From Caryophanales bacterium UBA6259 (GTDB taxonomy: Bacteria > Bacillota > Bacilli > Tepidibacillales > Tepidibacillaceae): a DNA stretch of 64,000 nucleotides. Shown in pieces: positions 43,234-51,473 of the stretch; positions within the stretch are counted from its first letter, which is position 1; every line of letters starts with the position of its first letter. The notes below the pieces were generated by a model. It was not told the origin of the DNA, searched no databases, and saw nothing but the letters and a program-made list of their open reading frames with translations. The DNA lies in the NCBI GenBank assembly GCA_002441135.1, contig DJVJ01000051.1:108257-172256 (forward strand), in the 5' to 3' direction. The position numbers and the translations under genes were made by a program.

Positions 43234-44016
43234 ATGGAAGAGAGAAGAGATTATGAAGAAATGGAAATTGACCTACGTGAACTTTTTCAAATAATAAAAA
43301 AGCGTCTTTCGCTTATTTTTATCATTACATTAATTGCAACAATGGCTAGTGGAATTGTTAGCTTTTTTGTGATTACTCCAATTTATCAAGCATCAACAGA
43401 GCTATTAGTCAATAAAAGTGATGCAGAGATGAATGCCATGTATTCCTATAATGATATTCAAACCAATCTAAAGCTTATTGAGACATATAGTGTAATTATT
43501 AAAAGTCCTCGAATTATCGATAAAGTGATAAGTGATTATCATCTAGAAATGAGCTCACAAGAACTAACAGATAAAGTTAGTGTGAACGCAGTAAAAAACT
43601 CTCAGGTAATGGCAATCACTGTTCAAGATCCTGATCAAACTAATGCAGCAAAACTTGCTAATGCTGTAGCATACACCTTTAAAACAGAAATCCTAAAAAT
43701 AATGAAGGTAGATAATGTACAGATTCTTACACAAGCAAAGGAAGTAGAAGAACCAAGTCCGATCAAACCAAAGCCAATGCTAAATATGGCTATTGCATTT
43801 GTTGTTGGCATAATGGCAGCGGTTGGAATTGTCTTTTTGATGGAATATCTAGATAACTCGATAAAATCGGAGCAAGAAATTGAGCGTCTATTAGGATATC
43901 CTGTTTTAGGTAGCATTGCTACTATCGAAGAGAACGAACCAGTAAATAATGCTAAAAGTCAACGTATGTCTAGAAGTATGAAGTTTTCTAATCGAGGTGA
44001 AGCAAATGAAATCTAA
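43234..44016 (+). CDS. Polysaccharide co-polymerase / tyrosine kinase modulator (Wzz/YwqC/EpsA-like)
   Basis: 260 residues. A Wzz domain with a cytoplasmic N-terminus, first membrane helix (about 24-45, after 'LFQIIKKRLSLIFIIT'), extracytoplasmic helical region, and second helix (about 182-203) preceded by the proline-rich 'EEPSPIKPKPML'. Such proteins set chain length and activate the partner BY-kinase through the cytoplasmic tail. GGAGG precedes the ATG. Its end overlaps the kinase gene start by 11 bases. First gene of the polysaccharide locus. Confidence 0.92.
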   Translation: MEERRDYEEMEIDLRELFQIIKKRLSLIFIITLIATMASGIVSFFVITPIYQASTELLVNKSDAEMNAMYSYNDIQTNLKLIETYSVIIKSPRIIDKVISDYHLEMSSQELTDKVSVNAVKNSQVMAITVQDPDQTNAAKLANAVAYTFKTEILKIMKVDNVQILTQAKEVEEPSPIKPKPMLNMAIAFVVGIMAAVGIVFLMEYLDNSIKSEQEIERLLGYPVLGSIATIEENEPVNNAKSQRMSRSMKFSNRGEANEI

Positions 44017-44701
44017 GAACAACATAAATATTGAACGACATACAAAACTAATTACTTTAACTAATCCCAAATCTCCTGTTTCTGAGGCTTTTCGTACCTT
44101 AAGAACGAATATTCAGTTTGCTAGTATTGATAAAACCCTTAAAACAATTATGGTTACAAGTACAGGTCCGGGCGAAGGTAAATCGACTACCATGGCTAAT
44201 CTAGCAATCGTCTTATCACAACAAGAAAAGCGAGTGCTATTAATTGATGCCGATCTTCGAAGACCTACTGTACATCATGCCTTTCGTCTACCTAACCGGA
44301 TAGGATTAACTAGTGTCTTAGCAGGAACAGAAGAATTGTCTAATGCGATTCAAAATACAGGAATCGACCATTTATCTGTGCTATCCTCAGGACCAATTCC
44401 TCCAAATCCAGCAGAGATTCTAGGTTCAAAACGGATGGCTGGATTAATCGAAAAGGTATCAGCTGAATATGATTATGTGCTTCTTGATGCGCCACCTGTA
44501 CTAGCAGTTACTGATGCGCAGATTTTATCTGGGTTGATTGATGGGGTAGTGTTAGTCATTCATAGCAATAAAACACATCGAGATATGGCCATTAAGGCGA
44601 AGCAATTATTAGAAAATGTGCATGCTAATGTCATTGGTGTAGTGATGAACCATAGGGATCAAAAAGAAAACGGATATTATTACTATTACTATGGGAAATA
44701 A
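44006..44701 (+). CDS. Bacterial tyrosine (BY) kinase, CpsD/YwqD/EpsB-like
   Basis: 231 residues from ATG 44006 (GAGGTG upstream). Walker A 'STGPGEGKSTTMANLA', Walker A' 'LLIDADLRRP' and Walker B 'YDYVLLDAPP' are typical of BY-kinases. The C-terminal tyrosine cluster 'NGYYYYYYGK' is the autophosphorylation site. It acts with the co-polymerase encoded upstream and is opposed by the PHP phosphatase encoded downstream to regulate capsule polymerisation and export. Confidence 0.94.
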   Translation: MKSKNNINIERHTKLITLTNPKSPVSEAFRTLRTNIQFASIDKTLKTIMVTSTGPGEGKSTTMANLAIVLSQQEKRVLLIDADLRRPTVHHAFRLPNRIGLTSVLAGTEELSNAIQNTGIDHLSVLSSGPIPPNPAEILGSKRMAGLIEKVSAEYDYVLLDAPPVLAVTDAQILSGLIDGVVLVIHSNKTHRDMAIKAKQLLENVHANVIGVVMNHRDQKENGYYYYYYGK

Positions 44702-44911
44702 ATAATCCTTAAACACAGGGTTTTTTTTAACATCATAATTTACTTAAGAATAATTACAAAGAATCATAATATAATCGCAAAATTTACAAATATCGACAAA
44801 ACAAGTCATAATTTTCAAAAAAATAGTGATGTTTTCGTGTTTTTGATATAGTACAATATATTTAGCATAAATAGAAAAGAATGGAAAAATATAGGTGTGA
44901 GGAGGGGTTTG

Positions 44912-45685
44912 ATGATTGATTTACATAGTCATATTTTACCGAGTCTTGACGACGGAGCAAGGCATTGGGAAGAAGCTATTACCATGGCAAAACAAGCAGT
45001 CCAAGATGGTATTAAAACCGTTGTTGCTACTCCTCATCATCAAAACGGAATTTACTTTAATGATAGTTCAATAGTCCTAGATACAATCAAAGAGTTTAAT
45101 CGACGTTTAGAACATGAAAATATACCATTAACGGTAGTCCCTGGCCATGAAACACATATTTATGTTGATTTTGTGAAAGATTTGCGAAGTGATAACCTAC
45201 TAACTTTAAATTCCAACAATAAATATATTTTATTAGAGCTTCCATTTAAAGAGGTTCCAAGAATCACCGAGCAATTAGTCTATGATATTCAATTAGCGGG
45301 GTACATACCCATCATTCCCCATCCAGAGAGAAATATGGAATTTCAGGAAAACCCGATGAAGCTATATCAGCTCGTAAAAAGAGGAGCCTTAACACAAACA
45401 ACGTCTGCTAGTTTACTTGGAAATTTTGGGAAAGAAGTTCAAAAATTCACCTTTGAAATTATTGAACACCATTTGGTACATATGATTGCAACGGATGCTC
45501 ATCATAGTAAAGGACATCGAGGCTTCCAACTAAAGGATGGGTATAAGGCTTTAGAGAATTTCGGGGGATTAAGATTAGCAGAACAATTTAAAGAGAATGT
45601 CGTAAAAGTCTTTAATGGTAATGATATATATGTGGATTCTCCAGTGAAAATCCATCGCAAGAAAAAAATCTTTGGTATTTTTTAA
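44912..45685 (+). CDS. PHP-family protein-tyrosine phosphatase (CpsB/YwqE-like)
   Basis: 257 residues from ATG 44912 (GAGGAGGGG upstream). PHP metal ligands are present: 'MIDLHSHILPSLDDGA' (His5, His7, Asp residues), 'ATPHHQNG', 'IIPHPERN' and 'IATDAHHSKGHRG'. It is a manganese-dependent phosphatase that removes phosphate from the BY-kinase tyrosine cluster. The 210-base gap upstream contains no strong terminator; weak promoter-like elements (TTGATA near 44846) suggest a second transcription start. Confidence 0.93.
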   Translation: MIDLHSHILPSLDDGARHWEEAITMAKQAVQDGIKTVVATPHHQNGIYFNDSSIVLDTIKEFNRRLEHENIPLTVVPGHETHIYVDFVKDLRSDNLLTLNSNNKYILLELPFKEVPRITEQLVYDIQLAGYIPIIPHPERNMEFQENPMKLYQLVKRGALTQTTSASLLGNFGKEVQKFTFEIIEHHLVHMIATDAHHSKGHRGFQLKDGYKALENFGGLRLAEQFKENVVKVFNGNDIYVDSPVKIHRKKKIFGIF

Positions 45686-45741
45686 AATGTGAATCTAGCT
45701 TTTGTTTCCAGAAAATTTCGTTTTCATTGGATGATTTATTT

Positions 45742-45855
45742 TATGGTAATGCCTCCTAACCGATATCAATGGAGACACTCGGCTACGCTGTGGGTAGTTC
45801 ACCTTAGACATGATTGTCAGTGGTGTGGTGTGAGGAGGGGTTAGATGCCCCTTTT
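45742..45855 (+). ncRNA. Probable EAR (eps-associated RNA, epsC RNA) antitermination element
   Basis: A compact structured-looking stretch of about 115 bases with several short complementary GC-rich blocks ends with a GGGG/GCCCC hairpin. It lies just upstream of a strong terminator and the epsC-type gene. In B. subtilis the EAR element sits at the equivalent place (between epsB and epsC) and allows RNA polymerase to read through terminators in the long operon. The assignment rests on position and architecture; no covariance model was run. Confidence 0.65.
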
Positions 45856-45870
45856 TATTTACTAAAGAAT

Positions 45871-45920
45871 CTCAAATTAAGTCTCTTACCAAAAATAAGA
45901 GATTTAATTTGAGGTTTTTT
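45871..45920 (+). terminator. Strong intrinsic terminator in front of the epsC-like gene
   Basis: A 17-18 bp stem (45871-45888 with 45896-45913, one mismatch) is followed by GTTTTTT. It lies 30 bases upstream of the start codon. Expression of the rest of the operon requires read-through, which the upstream EAR-like RNA would provide. Confidence 0.9.
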
Positions 45921-45949
45921 ATATGAAAACAAAGGAGAGGAGGACTACC

Positions 45950-47770
45950 ATGACATTTAAGAAAAGATTGTTATTTTTAATGACATTAGACTCAGCTATT
46001 ATTTTAACAGCGATATATTTTAGTCATTTTATCCTTGTTCCCATAAATACCGTGGGAATAACGGTTATACTAGCAAGTACGGCAAGTCTTATTATTAGTC
46101 ATCATATTTTTTCATATTATTTTAAGTTGTATCATCGGGCATGGGAATATGCGAGCATTGGTGAATTATTATCTATTTTTAAAGCAATTACCTTTTCTGT
46201 ACTAATCACGGCTTTGGTTCAATACATCCTTATTCAAAGTGTCCATTACCGCCGATTGGTTATTGCGTATATGCTCATCATTTTGCTTGTTGGTGGATCA
46301 AGATTTTCATGGCGGTTATTTCGTGATACCTATATTAAAGAGAGAATCTACCAGAAAAGGGCACTAATCATTGGTGCAGGTGCTGCAGGAACGATGGTTG
46401 CCAGGCAGTTAAAGTTTAATCATGATGGTGAGCTTCGTCCAGTCGGATTTATTGATGACGATCTCAAAAAACAGCACTTAGATATTATGGGTATTCCTGT
46501 ATTGGGTGGACTAGAGAAAGTGGAAGAGGTAGTAGAAAAGTTAGAAATCGATTATATCATTATTGCCATTCCTTCTTTAAGTAAAAAGGAATTAAATCGT
46601 ATTGTTACAGCATGCAGTCGGACAAAAGCAAAAACACAAATCATTCCGAAGCTTGAGGATATTATGTTAGGGCTTGTATCCGTCAGTGAATTTCGTGATG
46701 TCCAAGTGGAAGATTTACTTGGTAGAGAGCCTGTAGAGCTTGATACGGAAAATATAGCAGGGTATATTCAAGGCAAGGTAGTATTAGTTACTGGGGCAGG
46801 AGGTTCCATTGGTTCGGAAATTTGTCGACAAGCTGCTCGTTTTCATCCTGCGAAAATCGTTCTCCTTGGTCACGGAGAAAATAGCATTTATTCAATAGAA
46901 ATGGAGTTAAAGCAAGCCTTTGGGGAAGATATTGAGATTATTACAGAAATTGCGGATGTTCAGGATCGAGAAAAAATACATAAAGTAATGGCTCGTCAGT
47001 TTCCAGACGTAGTATTTCATGCTTCAGCACATAAGCATGTACCTTTGATGGAAAGAAATCCAGATGAAGCAGTAAAGAATAATATTATCGGAACAAAAAA
47101 TGTTGCAGAGGCAGCGGATCACTATGGAGTGGGAACCTTTGTCATGATTTCTACCGATAAAGCAGTGAATCCTACAAGTGTTATGGGAGCAACCAAGCGG
47201 ATTGCCGAAATGGTGGTTCAAAAAATAGCCCAAAATAGTGAAACAAGATTTGTGGCTGTTCGTTTTGGAAATGTATTAGGAAGTAGGGGAAGTGTTATCC
47301 CACTATTTAAAGAGCAAATTAAAAAGGGTGGCCCTGTCACAGTGACTCACCCAGAGATGGTTCGTTATTTTATGACCATCCCAGAAGCATCAAGGCTGGT
47401 GATTCAAGCTGGTGCCTTAGCTCATGGTGGAGAGATTTTTGTCCTTGATATGGGAGAACCAGTTAAAATTGTAGATTTAGCAAAAAATCTGATTAGACTT
47501 TCTGGCTATACGGAGGAAGAAATCGGAATTGAGTTTACTGGAGTAAGACCTGGGGAAAAGCTGTTTGAGGAATTACTGAGTAAGAATGAAGTTCATGAGG
47601 AACAAATTTATCCCAATATCTATGTCGGTAAATCACTAGAAATCGATTTTAGAATCATAGAGAATTTGATAGAGGAATTTAATAGTTTAGAGAGCGATGT
47701 ATTAAGAGATGAGTTGTTAGACATCGCTAATTATAAGAAAAACCTACTCAAGCCGGCTCTTATGGCTTAA
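45950..47770 (+). CDS. UDP-sugar 4,6-dehydratase, membrane-bound (EpsC/CapD/PglF-like)
   Basis: 606 residues from ATG 45950 (AGGAGAGGAGG upstream). Four N-terminal membrane helices (about 1-120) precede a Rossmann domain with 'IGAGAAGTMVARQ', and then the catalytic short-chain dehydrogenase domain with 'TGAGGSIGSEICRQ', 'HASAHKHVPLMERNP' and 'STDKAVNPTSVMGATKR'. It probably converts UDP-GlcNAc to the 4-keto-6-deoxy sugar, the first step to bacillosamine-type residues; the aminotransferase, acetyltransferase and phosphoglycosyl transferase of that pathway are encoded downstream. Confidence 0.93.
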   Translation: MTFKKRLLFLMTLDSAIILTAIYFSHFILVPINTVGITVILASTASLIISHHIFSYYFKLYHRAWEYASIGELLSIFKAITFSVLITALVQYILIQSVHYRRLVIAYMLIILLVGGSRFSWRLFRDTYIKERIYQKRALIIGAGAAGTMVARQLKFNHDGELRPVGFIDDDLKKQHLDIMGIPVLGGLEKVEEVVEKLEIDYIIIAIPSLSKKELNRIVTACSRTKAKTQIIPKLEDIMLGLVSVSEFRDVQVEDLLGREPVELDTENIAGYIQGKVVLVTGAGGSIGSEICRQAARFHPAKIVLLGHGENSIYSIEMELKQAFGEDIEIITEIADVQDREKIHKVMARQFPDVVFHASAHKHVPLMERNPDEAVKNNIIGTKNVAEAADHYGVGTFVMISTDKAVNPTSVMGATKRIAEMVVQKIAQNSETRFVAVRFGNVLGSRGSVIPLFKEQIKKGGPVTVTHPEMVRYFMTIPEASRLVIQAGALAHGGEIFVLDMGEPVKIVDLAKNLIRLSGYTEEEIGIEFTGVRPGEKLFEELLSKNEVHEEQIYPNIYVGKSLEIDFRIIENLIEEFNSLESDVLRDELLDIANYKKNLLKPALMA

Positions 47771-47780
47771 TAGGTTTTTT
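47738..47780. terminator. Bidirectional terminator in the overlapping ends of two convergent genes
   Basis: AAAACCTA near 47738 pairs with TAGGTTTT near 47771, with an inner AAGCC/GGCTT stem. The T run serves the dehydratase gene on the plus strand and the A run serves the recombinase gene on the minus strand. Confidence 0.7.
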
Positions 47781-48734
47781 GTTTTTGTTTACTCTATATT
47801 TTCGAGTCACCTCAAATAGCTTTAGTGGATGCTTTTTAATCGCATCATGTAGCTGATGAACTGAGGTATGGGTATAAATCTGTGTGGTGCTAATATTGGA
47901 ATGGCCAAGCAGCTGCTGTAGCTGAAGGAGATCTACACCGTTTGCATATAGTAGGGTTGCAAAGGTATGCCTTAATTTATGGGCACTAAAATGCTCTTTA
48001 TTAATCTTTGCCTCCTTAGCAAAGTGGTTAAAAATATCGTGAACAGTACGGCGGTTTATATGGTTCCATTGATTGTAACGTCTTGAAAGAAAGAGGGCTT
48101 GCACGCGAGGATATTCCCAGCGAAGTAGCTCTTTCCGATAATCAAGATAGTTTAATAGAACCACTTTAAGATTGTCAGCCATTGGGACAAGTCGTTCCTT
48201 ACGACCTTTACCAAAGACCTTAATCGATTGGTTTTCAAAGTCGAGGTCACTGATATTGAGATTACATAGCTCGGTCATACGAATGCCAGAATAAAGGAAG
48301 GTAAGAATGATGGTGCTATCTCGGACAGAATGAACACTTTTTTCTTTTACGATGTTGACGAATCGATTGCATTCCTCAATGGTTAGGTAGACGGGTATTT
48401 TTTGGTCCCGCTTAGGAGTGATTAAACGGTCTGCGATTGGCTTGGCAAGGATTTCTTCCAAGTAGAGATGCTTAAAGAAGCCACGCATGCTGGCAATTTT
48501 TATTGCGCGGGAACGACCACCATTGTTTCTTTGTTCTATGGTATATTTAAGGAACTCTCGTAGATGTCGATATGTCACCTGTTCCCATTTAGTAATATGG
48601 TGCATTTCTACTAGATAGCTTTTTAGTAGATTTAAGTCAAGACGGTATTGTTGGATGGTTCGCTTTGCGAGCCCTTTTTCGATTGTTAGATAGGACAAGA
48701 AATCTTCAATCCATTCATCCATAGTAAAATTCAT
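47760..48734 (-). CDS. Tyrosine recombinase / integrase (XerC/D-like)
   Basis: 324 residues. The N-terminal SAM-like core-binding domain (about 5-95) and the catalytic domain carry the complete active site: Arg152 ('LYSGIRMTEL'), a Lys in 'VFGKGRKERL', His252 and Arg255 ('HKLRHTFATLL'), His278 ('LLGHSNISTT') and Tyr287. It is convergent with the dehydratase gene and overlaps its last 11 bases. It opens a small island inside the polysaccharide locus. The target site is not apparent. It could mobilise or invert local DNA, or be a remnant of a mobile element. Confidence 0.9.
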   Translation of the reverse strand: MNFTMDEWIEDFLSYLTIEKGLAKRTIQQYRLDLNLLKSYLVEMHHITKWEQVTYRHLREFLKYTIEQRNNGGRSRAIKIASMRGFFKHLYLEEILAKPIADRLITPKRDQKIPVYLTIEECNRFVNIVKEKSVHSVRDSTIILTFLYSGIRMTELCNLNISDLDFENQSIKVFGKGRKERLVPMADNLKVVLLNYLDYRKELLRWEYPRVQALFLSRRYNQWNHINRRTVHDIFNHFAKEAKINKEHFSAHKLRHTFATLLYANGVDLLQLQQLLGHSNISTTQIYTHTSVHQLHDAIKKHPLKLFEVTRKYRVNKNKKPIKP

Positions 48735-48838
48735 AAGATCACCATTACGTAGTTTTTACCAAAAGTATAAAAAGAGATTTGGATGAATGTCAATAAATAT
48801 ATTGAAAATTCCGATAATTTAAATTGAAATAAATAAAA

Positions 48839-48871
48839 TTCCTAGATATAATTAGTATAGTAATCTAGGAA
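48839..48871. repeat. Inverted repeat between recombinase and nucleotidyltransferase genes
   Basis: TTCCTAGAT (48839-48847) and ATCTAGGAA (48863-48871) are perfectly complementary with a 15-base spacer, between two divergent genes. It could be an operator or a recombinase core site. Confidence 0.5.
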
Positions 48872-48888
48872 AAAAGAGATGAAGAGTA

Positions 48889-49212
48889 ATGGTTAAAAGT
48901 GAATCAGAAGTTTTAAAGATAGTAGAACACTATCTTGAATATCTAAAGAAAGAGTTTAGAGTAACCAAGGTAGTTCTTTTCGGCTCTTATGCAAAAGGAA
49001 ATGCCAATGAAGATAGTGATATCGATATCGCGATTGAATCGCCAGATTACAGTGACAATTATTTAGAAGAATGGCAACGACTTAATCGATTGGTTTGGAG
49101 AAGTGGTGTCGATTTAATACTTCAGCCTAGACCATTATATCCCTTAATGGATGAATTATTAATGAAGGAAATAGTGGGAAATGGTAAAATAATATATCAA
49201 GAAGACCATTAA
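48889..49212 (+). CDS. MNT-type nucleotidyltransferase-domain protein
   Basis: 107 residues. The minimal nucleotidyltransferase signature G-S-x-(A)-x-G-x7-S-D-I-D is present in 'LFGSYAKGNANEDSDIDIAI' (Gly32, Ser33, Asp44, Asp46). Such proteins often act as antitoxins to HEPN toxins by AMPylation. Here no HEPN partner is adjacent; the next gene encodes an 86-residue protein of another type. GATGAAGAG precedes the ATG. Function unresolved. Confidence 0.8.
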   Translation: MVKSESEVLKIVEHYLEYLKKEFRVTKVVLFGSYAKGNANEDSDIDIAIESPDYSDNYLEEWQRLNRLVWRSGVDLILQPRPLYPLMDELLMKEIVGNGKIIYQEDH

Positions 49213-49232
49213 ATAAAAATGGGGGTATATTT

Positions 49233-49493
49233 ATGAATTGGGAAGAAGTAAAAAAAACATACCCTAGTGAATGGGTATTGGTTGAAGCTATTAAAGCATA
49301 TTCAAAAGATGGACAAAGATATGTTGAAGATATGGCTGTCATTAACCGCTTTTCAGACTCACTAGATGTTATGAAAAAATATAAAGAGTTACATCGACTT
49401 CATCCTTTTCGTGAATATTATTTTTTCCATACCGATCGCAAAGAGTTAGACATCCATGAACGTAATTGGTTTGGGATAAGAGGCGTAAAATGA
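49233..49493 (+). CDS. Conserved 86-residue hypothetical protein, copy 1
   Basis: 86 residues, starting 'MNWEEVKKTYPSEWVLVEAI' and including 'YYFFHTDRKELDIHERNW'. It is a paralogue of the product of 49968-50228, of equal length. The stop overlaps the start of the retropepsin-like protease gene (ATGA), so the two are translationally coupled. It may be a substrate, inhibitor or partner of that protease; nothing proves it. GGGGGTAT lies before the ATG. Confidence 0.65.
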   Translation: MNWEEVKKTYPSEWVLVEAIKAYSKDGQRYVEDMAVINRFSDSLDVMKKYKELHRLHPFREYYFFHTDRKELDIHERNWFGIRGVK

Positions 49494-49873
49494 ATTACCA
49501 AGTTTTTAATGGCTTACCCTTTGTTCATGTTTATTTAACTTATAAAGGAAAACAAATAAGAGTTGAAAATGTATTGATTGATACTGGGTCTTATGGAACC
49601 ATATTTAATTCTGATATTCTATTAGAAATAGGGATAAAACCAGAAATTGATGATGTGATTGATACTATAAGTGGTGTTGGTGGTATTGAATTTGTTATCA
49701 AAAAAAAGATTGATCAAATTAAGTTGGATAGTACTATTATTAATGATTTTGAGATTGAAGTTGGAGCAATGAACTATGGTTTTAACATCTTTGGGATTTT
49801 AGGATATAATTTTATTCAAAAAGCGGAATTAGTAATAGATTCAAAGAATCAAAAGATATATAAACATCAGTAG
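49490..49873 (+). CDS. Retropepsin-like (clan AA) aspartic protease
   Basis: 127 residues. The catalytic triad motif D31-T-G-S ('VLIDTGSYGTIFN') and the downstream 'FGILGYNFI' (ILG turn) are hallmarks of single-lobe aspartic proteases, which act as homodimers. There is no signal peptide, so it is probably cytoplasmic. The ATG at 49490 overlaps the stop of the preceding 86-residue protein. A terminator follows directly. Bacterial retropepsin-like proteins paired with a small partner are little studied. Confidence 0.8.
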   Translation: MNYQVFNGLPFVHVYLTYKGKQIRVENVLIDTGSYGTIFNSDILLEIGIKPEIDDVIDTISGVGGIEFVIKKKIDQIKLDSTIINDFEIEVGAMNYGFNIFGILGYNFIQKAELVIDSKNQKIYKHQ

Positions 49874-49907
49874 ACCAATTTTCTAAACGAAAAATTGGTC
49901 TTTTTTA
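49873..49907 (+). terminator. Rho-independent terminator after the aspartic protease gene
   Basis: GACCAATTTT (49873-49882) and AAAATTGGTC (49891-49900) form a perfect 10-bp stem followed by six T. Confidence 0.85.
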
Positions 49908-49967
49908 TTTTAATCACAGCTAGAAAAACGCCTCGGGAGAAACAAATAGATAAAGAAGGTGTTGTTT

Positions 49968-50228
49968 TTGAATTGGAATGAGGTTAGGGCGACTTTTCCA
50001 AATAACTGGGTATTATTTGAAGTGGTTGAGGCTTATTCAAAGGCAGGGAAAAGGCATATTGAAGATTTAGCAGTGGTAGATAGTTTTGCAGAATGGTTAG
50101 AGGCGGTAAAAAAATATAAGGAAGCTCGATCTATAAATCCATATGGAGAGTTTTACTTTTTCCATACGGATCGAGAGGAATTAGAGATACTTGAGAGTGA
50201 TTATTTGAGCTTACGAGGGGTTTATTAA
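49968..50228 (+). CDS. Conserved 86-residue hypothetical protein, copy 2
   Basis: 86 residues from TTG 49968, which gives the same start ('MNWNEVRATFPNNWVLFE') and length as copy 1 and has AAGGTG upstream. 'EFYFFHTDREELEI' aligns with 'YYFFHTDRKELDI' of copy 1. It lies after the protease gene but behind its own terminator-separated unit. Function unknown. Confidence 0.65.
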   Translation: MNWNEVRATFPNNWVLFEVVEAYSKAGKRHIEDLAVVDSFAEWLEAVKKYKEARSINPYGEFYFFHTDREELEILESDYLSLRGVY

Positions 50229-50237
50229 AGGAAAAGC

Positions 50238-50268
50238 AACCAACTTTTAAAAAAAGGCTGGTTTTTTA
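50238..50268 (+). terminator. Rho-independent terminator after the second 86-residue protein gene
   Basis: AACCA and TGGTT pair around an A-rich loop, followed by TTTTTATTTT. It separates the island from the polysaccharide genes that follow. Confidence 0.6.
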
Positions 50269-50360
50269 TTTTGCAAAGGATGGGCGCTTCTTGGGCCTGT
50301 TGATTTGGTGTGGTTTTTATAAATAATAACGGCAATATCTATGAAAGGATGGCTAGTTAC

Positions 50361-51473
50361 ATGAGAGAGAAGATATACCTCTCATCGCCCCATATGAGTG
50401 ATGAAGGTTATGAGATGCAATACATACAAGAGGCGTTTGATACGAACTGGATCGCTCCACTGGGTAAAAATGTGGATGGATTTGAGATGGAACTTGCGGC
50501 TAAGGTTGGATCAAAAGCAGCGGCAGCATTATCTTCTGGAACGGCAGCTATCCACATGGCACTTAAGGCAGTAGGGGTAGGTGAAGGGGATATTGTATTT
50601 TGTCCAACACTTACTTTTTCGGCTACAGCGAATCCAATTATTTATCAGAATGCGATACCAGTATTTATAGACAGTGATTATGAGACTTGGAATATGAGTC
50701 CCAAAGCATTAGAAGAGGCTTTTGAGAAATATCCTAATGTGAAGGCGATAATAGTCGTTCATCTTTATGGCCTATCAGCAGATATGGACAAGATTATGGA
50801 GATAGCTAAGAAGCATAATGTACCAGTGATAGAAGATGCTGCGGAGTCTTTAGGGACGTATTATAAAGGGAAGCATACGGGCACTATTGGAGACTATGGT
50901 ATATTCTCTTTTAATGGAAATAAGATTATTACCACTTCTGGTGGTGGTATGCTAGTTTCTGATAAAGAAGAGAGGATTGCTAAAGTACGATTTTGGTCTA
51001 CGCAATCTAGGGATCAGGCAAGACATTATCAGCATAGTGAGCTTGGGTTTAATTATAGGATGAGTAATGTGGTTGCTGGAATTGGTAGAGGACAGCTTAA
51101 GGTGCTAGATAAAAGAGTAGAGAAGAAGAAGTATATATATGAGTTTTATAAGCGAGAATTAGGTTCGCTTGAAGGTGTAGAGATGATGCCGGTGAATGAG
51201 TGGGACAAGCCTAATTATTGGTTGAGTAGCATCATCTTAGCTGGGAAGGTTAGGCCAATCGATCTTATGGAGGCACTAGAGAAGGAGAATATTGAGTCTA
51301 GGCCGATATGGAAACCTATGCATATGCAGCCTTACTTTGAGAAATATGATTTTGTTGGTGGAGATGTGGCGGAGAGGTTGTTTGAGGATGGGGTTTGCCT
51401 CCCAAGTGATACGAAGATGACGGATGAAGGCTTATATAGAGTTGTTGAGATGGTAAAGGGGTTGTGGAAATAA
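50361..51473 (+). CDS. DegT/DnrJ/EryC1 sugar aminotransferase (EpsN/PglE-like)
   Basis: 370 residues from ATG 50361 (AAAGGATGG upstream). PLP-dependent; the internal aldimine lysine is in 'FSFNGNKIITTSGGGML', and 'LSSGTAAIHMALKAVGVG' and 'VIEDAAESLGTYYKG' are family motifs. It would aminate C4 of the 4-keto-6-deoxy UDP-sugar made by the dehydratase at 45950-47770. The EpsC-N-L-M order of B. subtilis supports the bacillosamine assignment. The island between the two genes is an insertion relative to that order. Confidence 0.92.
   Translation: MREKIYLSSPHMSDEGYEMQYIQEAFDTNWIAPLGKNVDGFEMELAAKVGSKAAAALSSGTAAIHMALKAVGVGEGDIVFCPTLTFSATANPIIYQNAIPVFIDSDYETWNMSPKALEEAFEKYPNVKAIIVVHLYGLSADMDKIMEIAKKHNVPVIEDAAESLGTYYKGKHTGTIGDYGIFSFNGNKIITTSGGGMLVSDKEERIAKVRFWSTQSRDQARHYQHSELGFNYRMSNVVAGIGRGQLKVLDKRVEKKKYIYEFYKRELGSLEGVEMMPVNEWDKPNYWLSSIILAGKVRPIDLMEALEKENIESRPIWKPMHMQPYFEKYDFVGGDVAERLFEDGVCLPSDTKMTDEGLYRVVEMVKGLWK

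Noticed and set aside
44702..44911. Terminator between the tyrosine kinase and phosphatase genes
   Set aside because: The T run near 44720 is preceded only by a very weak stem of about three base pairs.
47760..48734. Insertion sequence or transposon
   Set aside because: The recombinase is of the tyrosine type, with no terminal inverted repeats or target duplications visible around it.
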